From Prevotella sp. DNF00663 (GTDB lineage Bacteria; Bacteroidota; Bacteroidia; Bacteroidales; Bacteroidaceae), in NCBI RefSeq assembly GCF_001553265.1, contig NZ_KQ960610.1, positions 100,981 through 155,142 of the forward strand: a stretch of 54,162 bases of DNA. Direction: 5' to 3'. Both the position numbers and the translations under genes were made by a program. This document shows, one piece after another, positions 9,031 to 16,134 of the stretch (within the stretch, counting starts at the first letter, position 1; every line of letters begins with the position of its first letter). The notes under the pieces were generated by a model. That model was given only the letters and a program-made list of their open reading frames with translations. It was not told where the DNA came from and ran no database searches.

Positions 9031-10280
9031 TGTCTTTTGATTTTTAATACGTTGTTTTTATACTGACCCATATCGCTCGTCACGACGGTCTCGCCCTTTT
9101 GGAGTCCGCTTTTTACTTCGACAAAGTCAAAGTTTCCAACGCCCAACTTTACCTGTCGGGCTACGAGCCTGTTCTTGCTTTCCTTTACGTATAATATATA
9201 GTCGCCTGCGCCTCGATAGAAATTACCGTTGGGAAGGCGCAGTGTGGCCGGACGAGTGGAGGTAACTACGAATACATCGGCTACCAATCCGGGACGTAGT
9301 TTCATCTTTTTCGGTTGGTTGTTGAGTTCTATCGTGAACTGTACGACGCCGTTCTGTGCCTGTGGCGTTATACTGCTAATGGTGCCGGTACATATACTTG
9401 AAGCTATCTTGATATAGGTTTTACCACCTATCATCAACTGTTCGGCGTAGTCGGCAGCTATCTCGGCGTTGATTTTAAAGTGGTTCATGTCGGCTATGAC
9501 GGCTACTTGCTGCCCCTGCCCTACCTGTGCTCCCACTTGCGTTTGGATGTAAGTGAGTGTCGCCTTACGCGGAGAACGAATCTGAGCATCTTCCAATGTG
9601 CGCTTGTTTTCGGCCATAGTCTTGCCTTGCATGGCCACATCGAGCAGCTGAGCACGCATTTCTGCTTGTTGTATTCGGCGTGTATTAGCCAGTTGATGTT
9701 CCTGTTGTTGCAGTTGTAGTCGGGCTACATTGTATTCCATTCGTTTGCGTTCCACGTTGTCACGCGTACTTGAACCGATGCTGTCTAGATGTTGTTCGGC
9801 ACGCAACTCTGCTTGTAGTCGATTCATTTTCATACGAGCCACGCGTATCTCCATTTCCATATTGGAGAGTGAGGTTTGTTGATTTACACGCAATTGACTA
9901 AGCCGTGCCTGTCTCATTTGTGCTTCGTCTTGTGCCCGTTGATACTCGGCTTCGGCCGCATGTAGGTCGAGTAGTAACAGCGGAGTGCCTACTTCTACTT
10001 GGTCTCCGGCTCGTTTGTAGACCTCTAAGATACGCGATGAGATGGGCGAATTGATAATTTCTTCGAACATCGGCACCACTTTGCCACCAGCCGTAACGCT
10101 TGCTACCACGTCTCCGCGGTCTACTGTAGCGAGTCTCAGCGTACTTTCGGCCACGCCGGGAGTTATCTTTGCGCGAACTATCAGCAGTGCAATGATGAGT
10201 AGAATGGATGCTCCACTCACTTTGGCAAGCCTCATCAACAGCCGACGCCGTTTCTGTTGTATGGTAATTTCTCTATCCAT
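9027..10280 (-). CDS. HlyD/MacA-type periplasmic adaptor
   Basis: A 417-aa membrane fusion protein. A membrane anchor at about residues 18-45 is followed by the first half of a lipoyl/barrel-sandwich domain (DRGDVVASVTAGGKV), a long alpha-helical hairpin (about 105-225, rich in Q, R, E and A), the second lipoyl half (IRSPRKATLTYIQTQVGAQV) and beta-barrel domains ending in VTSDMGQYKNNVLKIKRQ. It links the inner-membrane ABC transporter with the TolC-type channel in the periplasm. It begins 11 bp after the ATPase gene and overlaps the first permease gene by 4 bp. Family and role are clear from both sequence and context. Confidence 0.93.
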   Translation of the reverse strand: MDREITIQQKRRRLLMRLAKVSGASILLIIALLIVRAKITPGVAESTLRLATVDRGDVVASVTAGGKVVPMFEEIINSPISSRILEVYKRAGDQVEVGTPLLLLDLHAAEAEYQRAQDEAQMRQARLSQLRVNQQTSLSNMEMEIRVARMKMNRLQAELRAEQHLDSIGSSTRDNVERKRMEYNVARLQLQQQEHQLANTRRIQQAEMRAQLLDVAMQGKTMAENKRTLEDAQIRSPRKATLTYIQTQVGAQVGQGQQVAVIADMNHFKINAEIAADYAEQLMIGGKTYIKIASSICTGTISSITPQAQNGVVQFTIELNNQPKKMKLRPGLVADVFVVTSTRPATLRLPNGNFYRGAGDYILYVKESKNRLVARQVKLGVGNFDFVEVKSGLQKGETVVTSDMGQYKNNVLKIKRQ

Positions 10281-10291
10281 GAACTTCCAAA

Positions 10292-10957
10292 TTATATAAC
10301 CTGCCGGCCGTCGAAGAAGCGAATGGTGCGCGAAGTGTCGCGTGCCTGCTGCTCATTGTGTGTTACCATGACGATGGTAGTGCCGTCTTCGCGATTCAGT
10401 CGATGGAGTAGCTCCATGATATCTGCCCCCATCTTCGAGTCGAGATTACCGGTTGGTTCGTCGGCGAGGATGATTTCGGGTGCTCCGATGATGGCTCTTG
10501 CGATAGCAACACGCTGACATTGTCCACCGGAGAGTTGTGATGGCAGATGGTGCATGCGATGGGTAAGTTCCACTTTGGCCAACACCTCTTCGGCACGGTG
10601 TCTTCTTTCTTTGGCGCTCACGCCTCTATAGAGTAGCGGCATCGACACATTGTCGAGCACATCGAGCGAGTTGATGAGGTGGAACGATTGGAAAACGAAG
10701 CCCAATTTACGATTACGGAAGTCGGCCATCTGTCTGTCTCGCATGCCTACTGTGTTTATCCCGTCGATGACGATGCTACCTGTGGTGGGTGTTTCGAGCA
10801 GTCCCATAATATTGAGCAAGGTTGATTTGCCACATCCGGATGGACCCATAATACTGAGAAATTCTCCTTTTTCTACTTTGATATTGACGTTTTCCAGTGC
10901 TACGGTCTCTATATCGCCGGCACTATATACCTTACTAATGTCTGTGAGTAATATCAT
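10292..10957 (-). CDS. MacB/LolD-type ABC transporter ATP-binding protein
   Basis: A 221-aa ATPase with all motifs: Walker A GPSGCGKS, Q-loop VFQSFHLI, signature LSGGQCQR, Walker B IILADEP and the H-loop VTHNE. It powers the two FtsX-type permeases encoded downstream. The chosen start gives MILLTDISKVYSAGD, the normal N-terminus of this family. The open frame continues about 61 codons further upstream, but that part runs through the promoter and into repeat sequence and does not look like protein. It is the first gene of the seven-gene operon, about 23 nt from the predicted transcription start at the sigma-54-like site. Confidence 0.95.
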   Translation of the reverse strand: MILLTDISKVYSAGDIETVALENVNIKVEKGEFLSIMGPSGCGKSTLLNIMGLLETPTTGSIVIDGINTVGMRDRQMADFRNRKLGFVFQSFHLINSLDVLDNVSMPLLYRGVSAKERRHRAEEVLAKVELTHRMHHLPSQLSGGQCQRVAIARAIIGAPEIILADEPTGNLDSKMGADIMELLHRLNREDGTTIVMVTHNEQQARDTSRTIRFFDGRQVI

Positions 10958-10989
10958 ATTGTTTATATTATTTTTACTGTTGCGATATG

Positions 10990-11005
10990 AACAAGATGCA
11001 TGCCA
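10990..11005 (-). promoter_or_regulatory. Sigma-54-type -24/-12 promoter of the efflux operon
   Basis: On the minus strand the site reads TGGCATGCATCTTGTT. Against TGGCAYRNNNNTTGCW it matches everything except the C of the -12 GC (here GT), and the 10-bp distance between the -24 GG and the -12 position is exact. Transcription would start near 10978-10980, about 23 nt before the ATPase start codon. No good TTTG/TAnnTTTG promoter was found here. Confidence 0.65.
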
Positions 11006-11016
11006 AAGTTGTAACT

Positions 11017-11031
11017 CGTTGATAATCAACG
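11017..11031. promoter_or_regulatory. Perfect palindrome upstream of the -24 element
   Basis: CGTTGATAATCAACG is a perfect 7+1+7 inverted repeat that lies 11 bp upstream of the -24/-12 site. It is a candidate binding site for the NtrC-type regulator encoded in the operon. A second, looser pair (GTACG/CGTAC) lies between about 11051 and 11073. Binding is inferred from position and symmetry only. Confidence 0.5.
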
Positions 11032-11209
11032 CTAGTTGTGTTTTGCTGGTGTACGAAAGCGGACAGTGCGTACGTTGAAAGAGGAGGAAGAGGGAGAAAG
11101 AAAAGAACCTTTCCCGTCCTACAACTAAAGAACTTATCAACTCAAAAACTTAGAAACTAAAGCCTAAACTCGTCTACTTATCCACTTAAAACCATCTCCC
11201 TCCCCTTTT

Positions 11210-11228
11210 GGGGAGGGCTGGGGTGGGG
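11210..11228 (+). other. G-quadruplex-type tract
   Basis: Four G runs (4, 3, 4 and 4) separated by loops of 1, 2 and 1 nt. The same text occurs at 36751-36769 and, with one changed loop base, at 50941-50959. A weaker version is at 117-135. Confidence 0.6.
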
Positions 11229-11410
11229 CTGTTGCAACGGCTTCTCAGCATCGCTGCCTCGACTTTTCAGCATTTCGGAATAGGCTTGGCAGCAAAGCTG
11301 CTGAGCCCTTGCAGTAACCTCACCTCAACCCTCTCTCAAGGAGAGGGAGATGGTTTAAAGTTGACAAGTAGACGAGTTTAGAGTAAGAAGTGAGGAGTTA
11401 TGAGTGATGA

Positions 11411-11433
11411 GTAGGGGCGAATTGTATTCGCCC
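11411..11433 (+). repeat. GTAG palindrome, class II
   Basis: GTAG followed by GGGCGAAT-TGT-ATTCGCCC, a perfect 8-bp stem. Related units are at 36952-36974 and 52850-52872. Confidence 0.75.
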
Positions 11434-11624
11434 AATAACAGTTTTGATTGAGGGGGAGTACCTAAAGGCATTCAATTTTTGTATCCCTATTAGTCCGCCA
11501 GCCGTCATTTCATTCCGGCAAGCGGCTAACGCAGAGGGTAGCCATGTTGTGGCTGGTTGCTGTAGTGAGGAGTTTCTTATCCTCATTACTTGGTATTTTT
11601 CCTTAATGTGTATGTCATATATTC

Positions 11625-11653
11625 TTTGATATGAAGAAATGGTGTTACCTTTG
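11625..11653 (+). promoter_or_regulatory. Probable pflB promoter
   Basis: TTTG (11625-11628), a 17-bp spacer and TACCTTTG (11646-11653). The spacer is a little shorter than the usual 19-21 bp. It predicts a leader of about 115 nt. Confidence 0.55.
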
Positions 11654-11665
11654 TAGTTCGATTTC

Positions 11666-11711
11666 CTGTCGGATGAAATCTTTACAGAGGATAAAGATGC
11701 TTCTCGGACAG
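11666..11711 (+). promoter_or_regulatory. Stem-loop in the pflB leader
   Basis: Outer stem CTGTC/GACAG and inner stem ATCTTTA/TAAAGAT, separated by a 7/8-nt internal loop, lie just after the predicted transcription start. It could stabilise the transcript or be a regulatory structure. Confidence 0.4.
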
Positions 11712-11774
11712 ATGAGATGACATAACTATAGAGGTATACAGATTTTATTTTTTCACTCAATAATATTAAGGATA

Positions 11775-14021
11775 ATGAAGAATGAATGGAGAAGTTTCGT
11801 AGGACATCAGTGGACAACCGAAGTCAATGTGCGAGATTTTATTCAAAACAATTACACAGGCTTTGACGGAAACGAAGATTTCTTGGCGGCTCCAACGGCT
11901 GCTACGGATAAGCTTTGGGGTATTTTGCAGCAGTTACAGAAAGAAGAACGTGCCAAAGGTGGTGTACTTGATATGGAGACTGAAGTCGTTTCGAGTATGA
12001 CAGCTTATGGTTCGGCTTATATAGACAGCCAATTGAAAGACCTTGAAAAGGTGGTTGGACTTCAGACAGACAAACCTTTGAAGCGTGCTTTCATGCCTTA
12101 TGGCGGTATTAAGATGGCAGAACAGGCTTGTACCACCTATGGCTATACACCGTCTGAGAAGTTGCATGAAATCTTTACGAAATATTGTAAGACTCATAAT
12201 GATGGAGTTTTCGATGCGTATACCGACGAGATGAAGTTGGTACGCCACAATCATATTCTTACAGGATTGCCCGATACGTACGGTCGTGGACGCATTGTGG
12301 GCGACTATCGCCGTGTAGCTCTGTATGGTGTTGACTTCTTGATAGAAGAGAAGAAGAAAGATTTGAATCTCTGTGGAGACGGTACGATGACCGATAATGT
12401 CATTCGTCAGCGCGAAGAAATATCAATGCAGATAAAGGCACTCAAAGAGATGAAGGCTATGGCTGAACTCTATGGGTATGATATTTCACAACCTGCACAG
12501 AATGCTCGTGAAGCTGTTCAATGGCTTTATTTCGGTTATCTGGCTGCCATCAAGACGCAGAATGGTGCAGCAATGTCTGTAGGTCGTATTTCAACATTCC
12601 TTGATATTTATATTGAGCGCGACTTCCGTGAAGGTACTCTTACCGAAGATGAGGCTCAAGAATTGATAGATCACCTTGTGATGAAGTTCCGCATGGTGAA
12701 GTTTGCTCGCATTCCTTCATACAATCAACTATTCAGTGGAGACCCCGTATGGGCTACATTAGAGGTGGCAGGTATGGGTATGGACGGGCGTTCGATGGTG
12801 ACGAAGAGCGACTTCCGCTTCCTTCACACGCTTGAGAATATGGGACCATCGCCCGAACCTAACCTCACTGTGCTCTATAGTCCGCGTTTACCCGAAGGTT
12901 TCAAGAAGTATACAGCTGCTATTTCGGTGAAGACAAGTTCTATTCAGTATGAGAACGACGAGGTGATGCGTCCGGTATGGGGTGACGACTACAGTATTTG
13001 TTGTTGCGTATCTGCTACCCAGACCGGTAAGGAAATGCAATTCTTTGGTGCTCGTGCCAACTTGGCTAAATGTCTCACTTATGCAATTAGCGGTGGTGTA
13101 GATGCTAGAACACGCGAGCAATGTGGTCCTGCTTTGCGCCCAATAGAGGGTGACGTGGTGACTTACGATGAGTTTATGCCTCGCTTCATGGATATGATGG
13201 AATGGTTGGCAGGTGTATATGTGAATACCCTCAACCTCATTCATTATATGCACGATAAATACTTTTATGAGGCAGCGGAGATGGCTCTTATTGATACCGA
13301 TGTACGTAGAACATTCGCAACAGGTATTGCTGGCTTCAGCCATGTGGTCGATTCTATCAGCGCTATCAAGTATGCCAAGGTCAATATCCTGCGTGATGAG
13401 ACTGGATTCCCACTCGAATTTAAGACCGAAGGCGACTTCCCCCGTTACGGAAATGATGACGATCGTGCGGATGATATTGCTGTATGGTTGCTCAAGACGT
13501 TTATCGGCATGATTAAGAAGCACCATACTTATCGTGAATCCGAACCTACTACCAGTATCCTTACCATTACTTCTAATGTGGTTTATGGTAAGTTTACCAG
13601 TAATATGCCGGATGGTCGTCCGGCCGGAACACCCCTTGCGCCTGGTGCAAATCCATCGTATGGTGCCGAGAAGAACGGATTGTTGGCATCGCTCAATTCT
13701 GTGGCTAAGTTGCCTTATGAGTATGCGCTCGATGGAATTAGCAATACACAGACTATCAGTCCCGATACATTAGGACACGATGATGAAGAACGCGCTCGTA
13801 CACTTGTGGGTGTCATGGATGGTTATTTCAGTCGTGGTGCTCATCATCTCAACGTAAATGTATTTGGTGTAGATAAGTTGAAAGATGCCATGGAGCATCC
13901 TGAGAAACCTGAATATGCTAATTTTACCATTCGTGTGAGTGGTTATGCCGTGAAATTCATCGACTTAACGCGCGAGCAACAAGAAGATGTGATAGCACGT
14001 CAGGCACACGACAAGATGTAA
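11775..14021 (+). CDS. pflB: Pyruvate formate-lyase
   Basis: A 748-aa glycyl radical enzyme that converts pyruvate and CoA to acetyl-CoA and formate in anaerobic fermentation. The active-site cysteines are in CCC at 409-411 (SICCCVSAT), of which the pair followed by V-S matches the canonical Cys-Cys. The radical glycine is G723 in RVSGYAVKF, close to the C-terminus as expected. The length is near that of the E. coli enzyme (760 aa) and there is no gap. The gene is followed at 127 bp by its activating enzyme, with a strong hairpin between the two. Codon use is slightly more regular than its neighbours, as expected of a highly expressed gene. Confidence 0.97.
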   Translation: MKNEWRSFVGHQWTTEVNVRDFIQNNYTGFDGNEDFLAAPTAATDKLWGILQQLQKEERAKGGVLDMETEVVSSMTAYGSAYIDSQLKDLEKVVGLQTDKPLKRAFMPYGGIKMAEQACTTYGYTPSEKLHEIFTKYCKTHNDGVFDAYTDEMKLVRHNHILTGLPDTYGRGRIVGDYRRVALYGVDFLIEEKKKDLNLCGDGTMTDNVIRQREEISMQIKALKEMKAMAELYGYDISQPAQNAREAVQWLYFGYLAAIKTQNGAAMSVGRISTFLDIYIERDFREGTLTEDEAQELIDHLVMKFRMVKFARIPSYNQLFSGDPVWATLEVAGMGMDGRSMVTKSDFRFLHTLENMGPSPEPNLTVLYSPRLPEGFKKYTAAISVKTSSIQYENDEVMRPVWGDDYSICCCVSATQTGKEMQFFGARANLAKCLTYAISGGVDARTREQCGPALRPIEGDVVTYDEFMPRFMDMMEWLAGVYVNTLNLIHYMHDKYFYEAAEMALIDTDVRRTFATGIAGFSHVVDSISAIKYAKVNILRDETGFPLEFKTEGDFPRYGNDDDRADDIAVWLLKTFIGMIKKHHTYRESEPTTSILTITSNVVYGKFTSNMPDGRPAGTPLAPGANPSYGAEKNGLLASLNSVAKLPYEYALDGISNTQTISPDTLGHDDEERARTLVGVMDGYFSRGAHHLNVNVFGVDKLKDAMEHPEKPEYANFTIRVSGYAVKFIDLTREQQEDVIARQAHDKM

Positions 14022-14090
14022 AAACGAGAAAAACTGTAGCTTACTCTATATCAAATGAGGGAGCTATGGTCATATGCTCGGATATGAAAA

Positions 14091-14123
14091 AGAAACGGAG
14101 CGCCTCAACAGCGCTCCGTTTCT
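14091..14123 (+). terminator. Perfect hairpin between pflB and pflA
   Basis: A 13-bp perfect stem (arms AGAAACGGAGCGC and its complement) with a 7-nt loop. It is preceded by A-rich sequence and followed by only a weak T tract (TTTCTAATT). It may be a leaky terminator or an RNA-end stabiliser that lowers pflA expression relative to pflB. Confidence 0.65.
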
Positions 14124-14148
14124 AATTGGCAAATAGAGAGGATAAGAA

Positions 14149-14970
14149 ATGGAAAAGAACAAGTTAAATATACAAGAACAGAAAAAATGTATGTCGGCGA
14201 ATGGCGATTTGCATGGCATTCCGGATGATATGGACAGTCCGAAAGTGGGCTTTCTGCATTCTACCGAGTCGTTTGGTTCGGTAGATGGCCCCGGTATTCG
14301 CTTCGTCATCTTCTTACAGGGCTGTCCCATGCGTTGTCGCTATTGTCATAATCCGGACTCTTGGAAAAAAGAAAAGCAGCAGAGCGTTACGGCAGAAGAG
14401 TTGCTTGGCCGTGCCGAACGCTACCGAAGTTATTGGGGAAAAGACGGGGGGATTACGGTGAGTGGGGGTGAGGCGTTGCTCCAAACCGATTTTCTGATAG
14501 AACTGTTTAGCAAAGCTCATGAGCGAGGTATCAATACATGTCTTGATACTTCTGCCCAACCATTCTCTCGACAGTCGCCCTTTTATGATAAGTTTGTACA
14601 CCTCATGGAGCATACCGATTTGGTGTTACTCGATATCAAGCATATTGATAGCGAGGCTCATCGTATGTTGACAGGGCATCCTAATGAGAATATTCTTGAT
14701 GCAGCTCGTTGCCTTTCAGACATGGGTAAGCCTGTATGGATTCGTCATGTATTGGTTCCGGGCATTACCGATGATGAAGATGCACTTCGAAGATTGGCTG
14801 CTTTTATTCAAACATTAAGCAATGTGCAGCGTATAGAAGTGTTGCCCTACCATGCATTGGGCATTTATAAATGGGAGAATCTGGGTATTCCCTATAGCTT
14901 GAAAGATGTGTCTACGCCTGCGAAAGAGCAGGTAGAGTGGGCTGGGAAGATACTTCGTGGTGAGCAGTAA
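14149..14970 (+). CDS. pflA: Pyruvate formate-lyase activating enzyme
   Basis: A 273-aa radical SAM enzyme that installs the glycyl radical on PflB. The cluster-binding motif CxxxCxxC is C59-PMR-C63-RY-C66, preceded by the conserved TVDGPGIR-type segment (here SVDGPGIR). GGxxLLQ-type SAM-binding residues follow (SGGEALLQ). The start at 14149 has a GAGAGG stretch 8-13 nt upstream. An internal ATG at 14230 would give 246 aa, the same as the E. coli enzyme, and the extra 27 residues are low in conservation features, so the true start is open. It probably depends on pflB transcription reading through the hairpin at 14091-14123. Confidence 0.95.
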   Translation: MEKNKLNIQEQKKCMSANGDLHGIPDDMDSPKVGFLHSTESFGSVDGPGIRFVIFLQGCPMRCRYCHNPDSWKKEKQQSVTAEELLGRAERYRSYWGKDGGITVSGGEALLQTDFLIELFSKAHERGINTCLDTSAQPFSRQSPFYDKFVHLMEHTDLVLLDIKHIDSEAHRMLTGHPNENILDAARCLSDMGKPVWIRHVLVPGITDDEDALRRLAAFIQTLSNVQRIEVLPYHALGIYKWENLGIPYSLKDVSTPAKEQVEWAGKILRGEQ

Positions 14971-14987
14971 ACGTAGGTTGTGGATGC

Positions 14988-15998
14988 TTATCGAAGGAAG
15001 TCATGAGCCAATCTTATGCTTTCTTGGAAAGCAGATTCCTGCCCTTTAACGGTAATAAACAGGTGGACGCTACCCGGTAATACTTCTCGTCGGGCATCGA
15101 CGCCTAATTGTTGAATGCGCCCGACGAAGGTTTCCCCTTGAGAACATAGAATATCGCGCTCGGCAGCAACCAATAATAGTTTTGGCAATTGTGCCAGTAA
15201 TGTGTCTGAAGCCATAGAGGGTGAAACCAACGGATGGCATTCCCGACCCTTGGCGTAGGCTTGGTTGAATGCTTCCATGATACTTCCGTCTAAGGCAAAT
15301 CCTTTTTGATAGGCCTTCCACGATGCCGACTGATCGTTCCAAGCAGATATTACGGGATAGAAAAGGAGCAGCGAATGGAGAGGTGATGTTCCTTTTTGCA
15401 AGAAGTTTAATGTGGTGGTGAGGGCTAAATTTCCCCCTGCGCTGTCGCCACCGATCGATATTCGGCAACTATCTGCGCCCCATTCAGAGGCTTTCTCTTT
15501 TGCCATACGCACCGCATTGATACAGTCTTGCAGTCCGGCAGGGAAGGGATGTTTGGGTGCTAACCTATAGTTGAGAGCCAATACCATCACTTCGCCTTGG
15601 GCAACCAGTTGCTGACAAAAGCGAGCACAGCTGTTGATACTGCCGAATGTCCATCCACCACCGTGCAGATAGATGAGGAGTGGGAGCGTCTTTTGTTTCT
15701 TGTTACGGGGAGTATATAGACAGAGTGTATTGCTGATGTAAGATGTTATGACCTCATTACATACTTCTGGAACTTGGTTGCGTGAATTTCTAATAGCGGC
15801 AAGTGGGGCAGTATTGCCTTCTATGGCTTTACGAATAGCTGCTGTTTGTTTTACTTGTAGTCCTTCAGGCATCTGTTGCAAGAACAAATCGGCTTCTTTC
15901 TTGAAATTATATTCAGTAGTGATATTCTTTTGTTGTGCAAAAGATGGGAGGTTGGATATCATTATCAGACAGCTTATAAATAGTAAGATACGTTGCAT
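14988..15998 (-). CDS. Secreted alpha/beta-hydrolase, HSL (family IV) esterase type
   Basis: A 336-aa hydrolase. The signal peptide (MQRILLFISCLIMISNLPSFAQ) is followed by the oxyanion-hole motif HGGGW, the nucleophile elbow GDSAGG (serine), a late aspartate in AAERDILC and the histidine in GSVHLF. These are the marks of the hormone-sensitive-lipase family, whose members cleave short acyl or acetyl esters, often from glycans or xenobiotics. The start is set by the promoter at 16026-16056; a longer frame exists upstream but would overlap that promoter. It converges with pflA across 17 bp. The substrate is not evident and no carbohydrate genes adjoin it directly. Confidence 0.88.
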   Translation of the reverse strand: MQRILLFISCLIMISNLPSFAQQKNITTEYNFKKEADLFLQQMPEGLQVKQTAAIRKAIEGNTAPLAAIRNSRNQVPEVCNEVITSYISNTLCLYTPRNKKQKTLPLLIYLHGGGWTFGSINSCARFCQQLVAQGEVMVLALNYRLAPKHPFPAGLQDCINAVRMAKEKASEWGADSCRISIGGDSAGGNLALTTTLNFLQKGTSPLHSLLLFYPVISAWNDQSASWKAYQKGFALDGSIMEAFNQAYAKGRECHPLVSPSMASDTLLAQLPKLLLVAAERDILCSQGETFVGRIQQLGVDARREVLPGSVHLFITVKGQESAFQESIRLAHDFLR

Positions 15999-16025
15999 GA
16001 TGAAACTGTTTTGAACTTCGGAATG

Positions 16026-16056
16026 CAAAACTACAATAAAAAGAGAAGCCAGCAAA
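16026..16056 (-). promoter_or_regulatory. Bacteroidetes-type promoter of the esterase gene
   Basis: On the minus strand TTTG (16053-16056), a 19-bp spacer and TAGTTTTG (16026-16033). Transcription would begin near 16019, about 20 nt before the chosen start codon. Confidence 0.75.
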
Positions 16057-16105
16057 GCTTTCATATAAATTGCCTGTAAATTTCGTTATTATCTTCTATT
16101 TACGT

Positions 16106-16113
16106 TATCTTTG
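16106..16113 (+). promoter_or_regulatory. -7 box before the receiver/ATP-grasp gene
   Basis: TATCTTTG matches the -7 consensus. At the expected distance upstream there is only a partial -33 box (TTTC at 16081-16084). It predicts a start near 16120, which places the ATG at 16117 at the transcript end and favours the ATG at 16135. Confidence 0.55.
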
Positions 16114-16134
16114 CCTATGACTAAAGTAACAATT

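Larger units (their letters stand above)
11096..11550 (+). repeat. Long dispersed intergenic repeat, copy A
   Basis: About 455 bp, co-linear with 36637-37090. The first 200 bp of the pair are nearly identical; the rest shows scattered substitutions. Internal parts are a CCCTCCCC-TTTT-GGGGAGGG hairpin, a G-rich tract (11210-11228), a TGCAGTAAC segment, and a GTAG palindrome (11411-11433). No reading frame is conserved between copies. Confidence 0.85.
10958..11774. other. 817-bp intergenic region: two promoters and a long repeat
   Basis: Between the divergent ATPase and pflB genes. From left to right it holds the sigma-54-like promoter (10990-11005), a palindrome (11017-11031), the long dispersed repeat (11096-11550), the pflB promoter (11625-11653) and a leader hairpin (11666-11711). 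No coding sequence is supported. Confidence 0.7.

Noticed and set aside
10958..11140. N-terminal extension of the ABC ATPase (about 61 residues)
   Set aside because: It would cover the promoter and repeat sequence, and the family starts at the MILLTDISKVYSAG segment.
11398..11817. 139-codon frame on the minus strand upstream of pflB
   Set aside because: It spans the repeat, the pflB promoter and the pflB start; no homologous features and no own signals.
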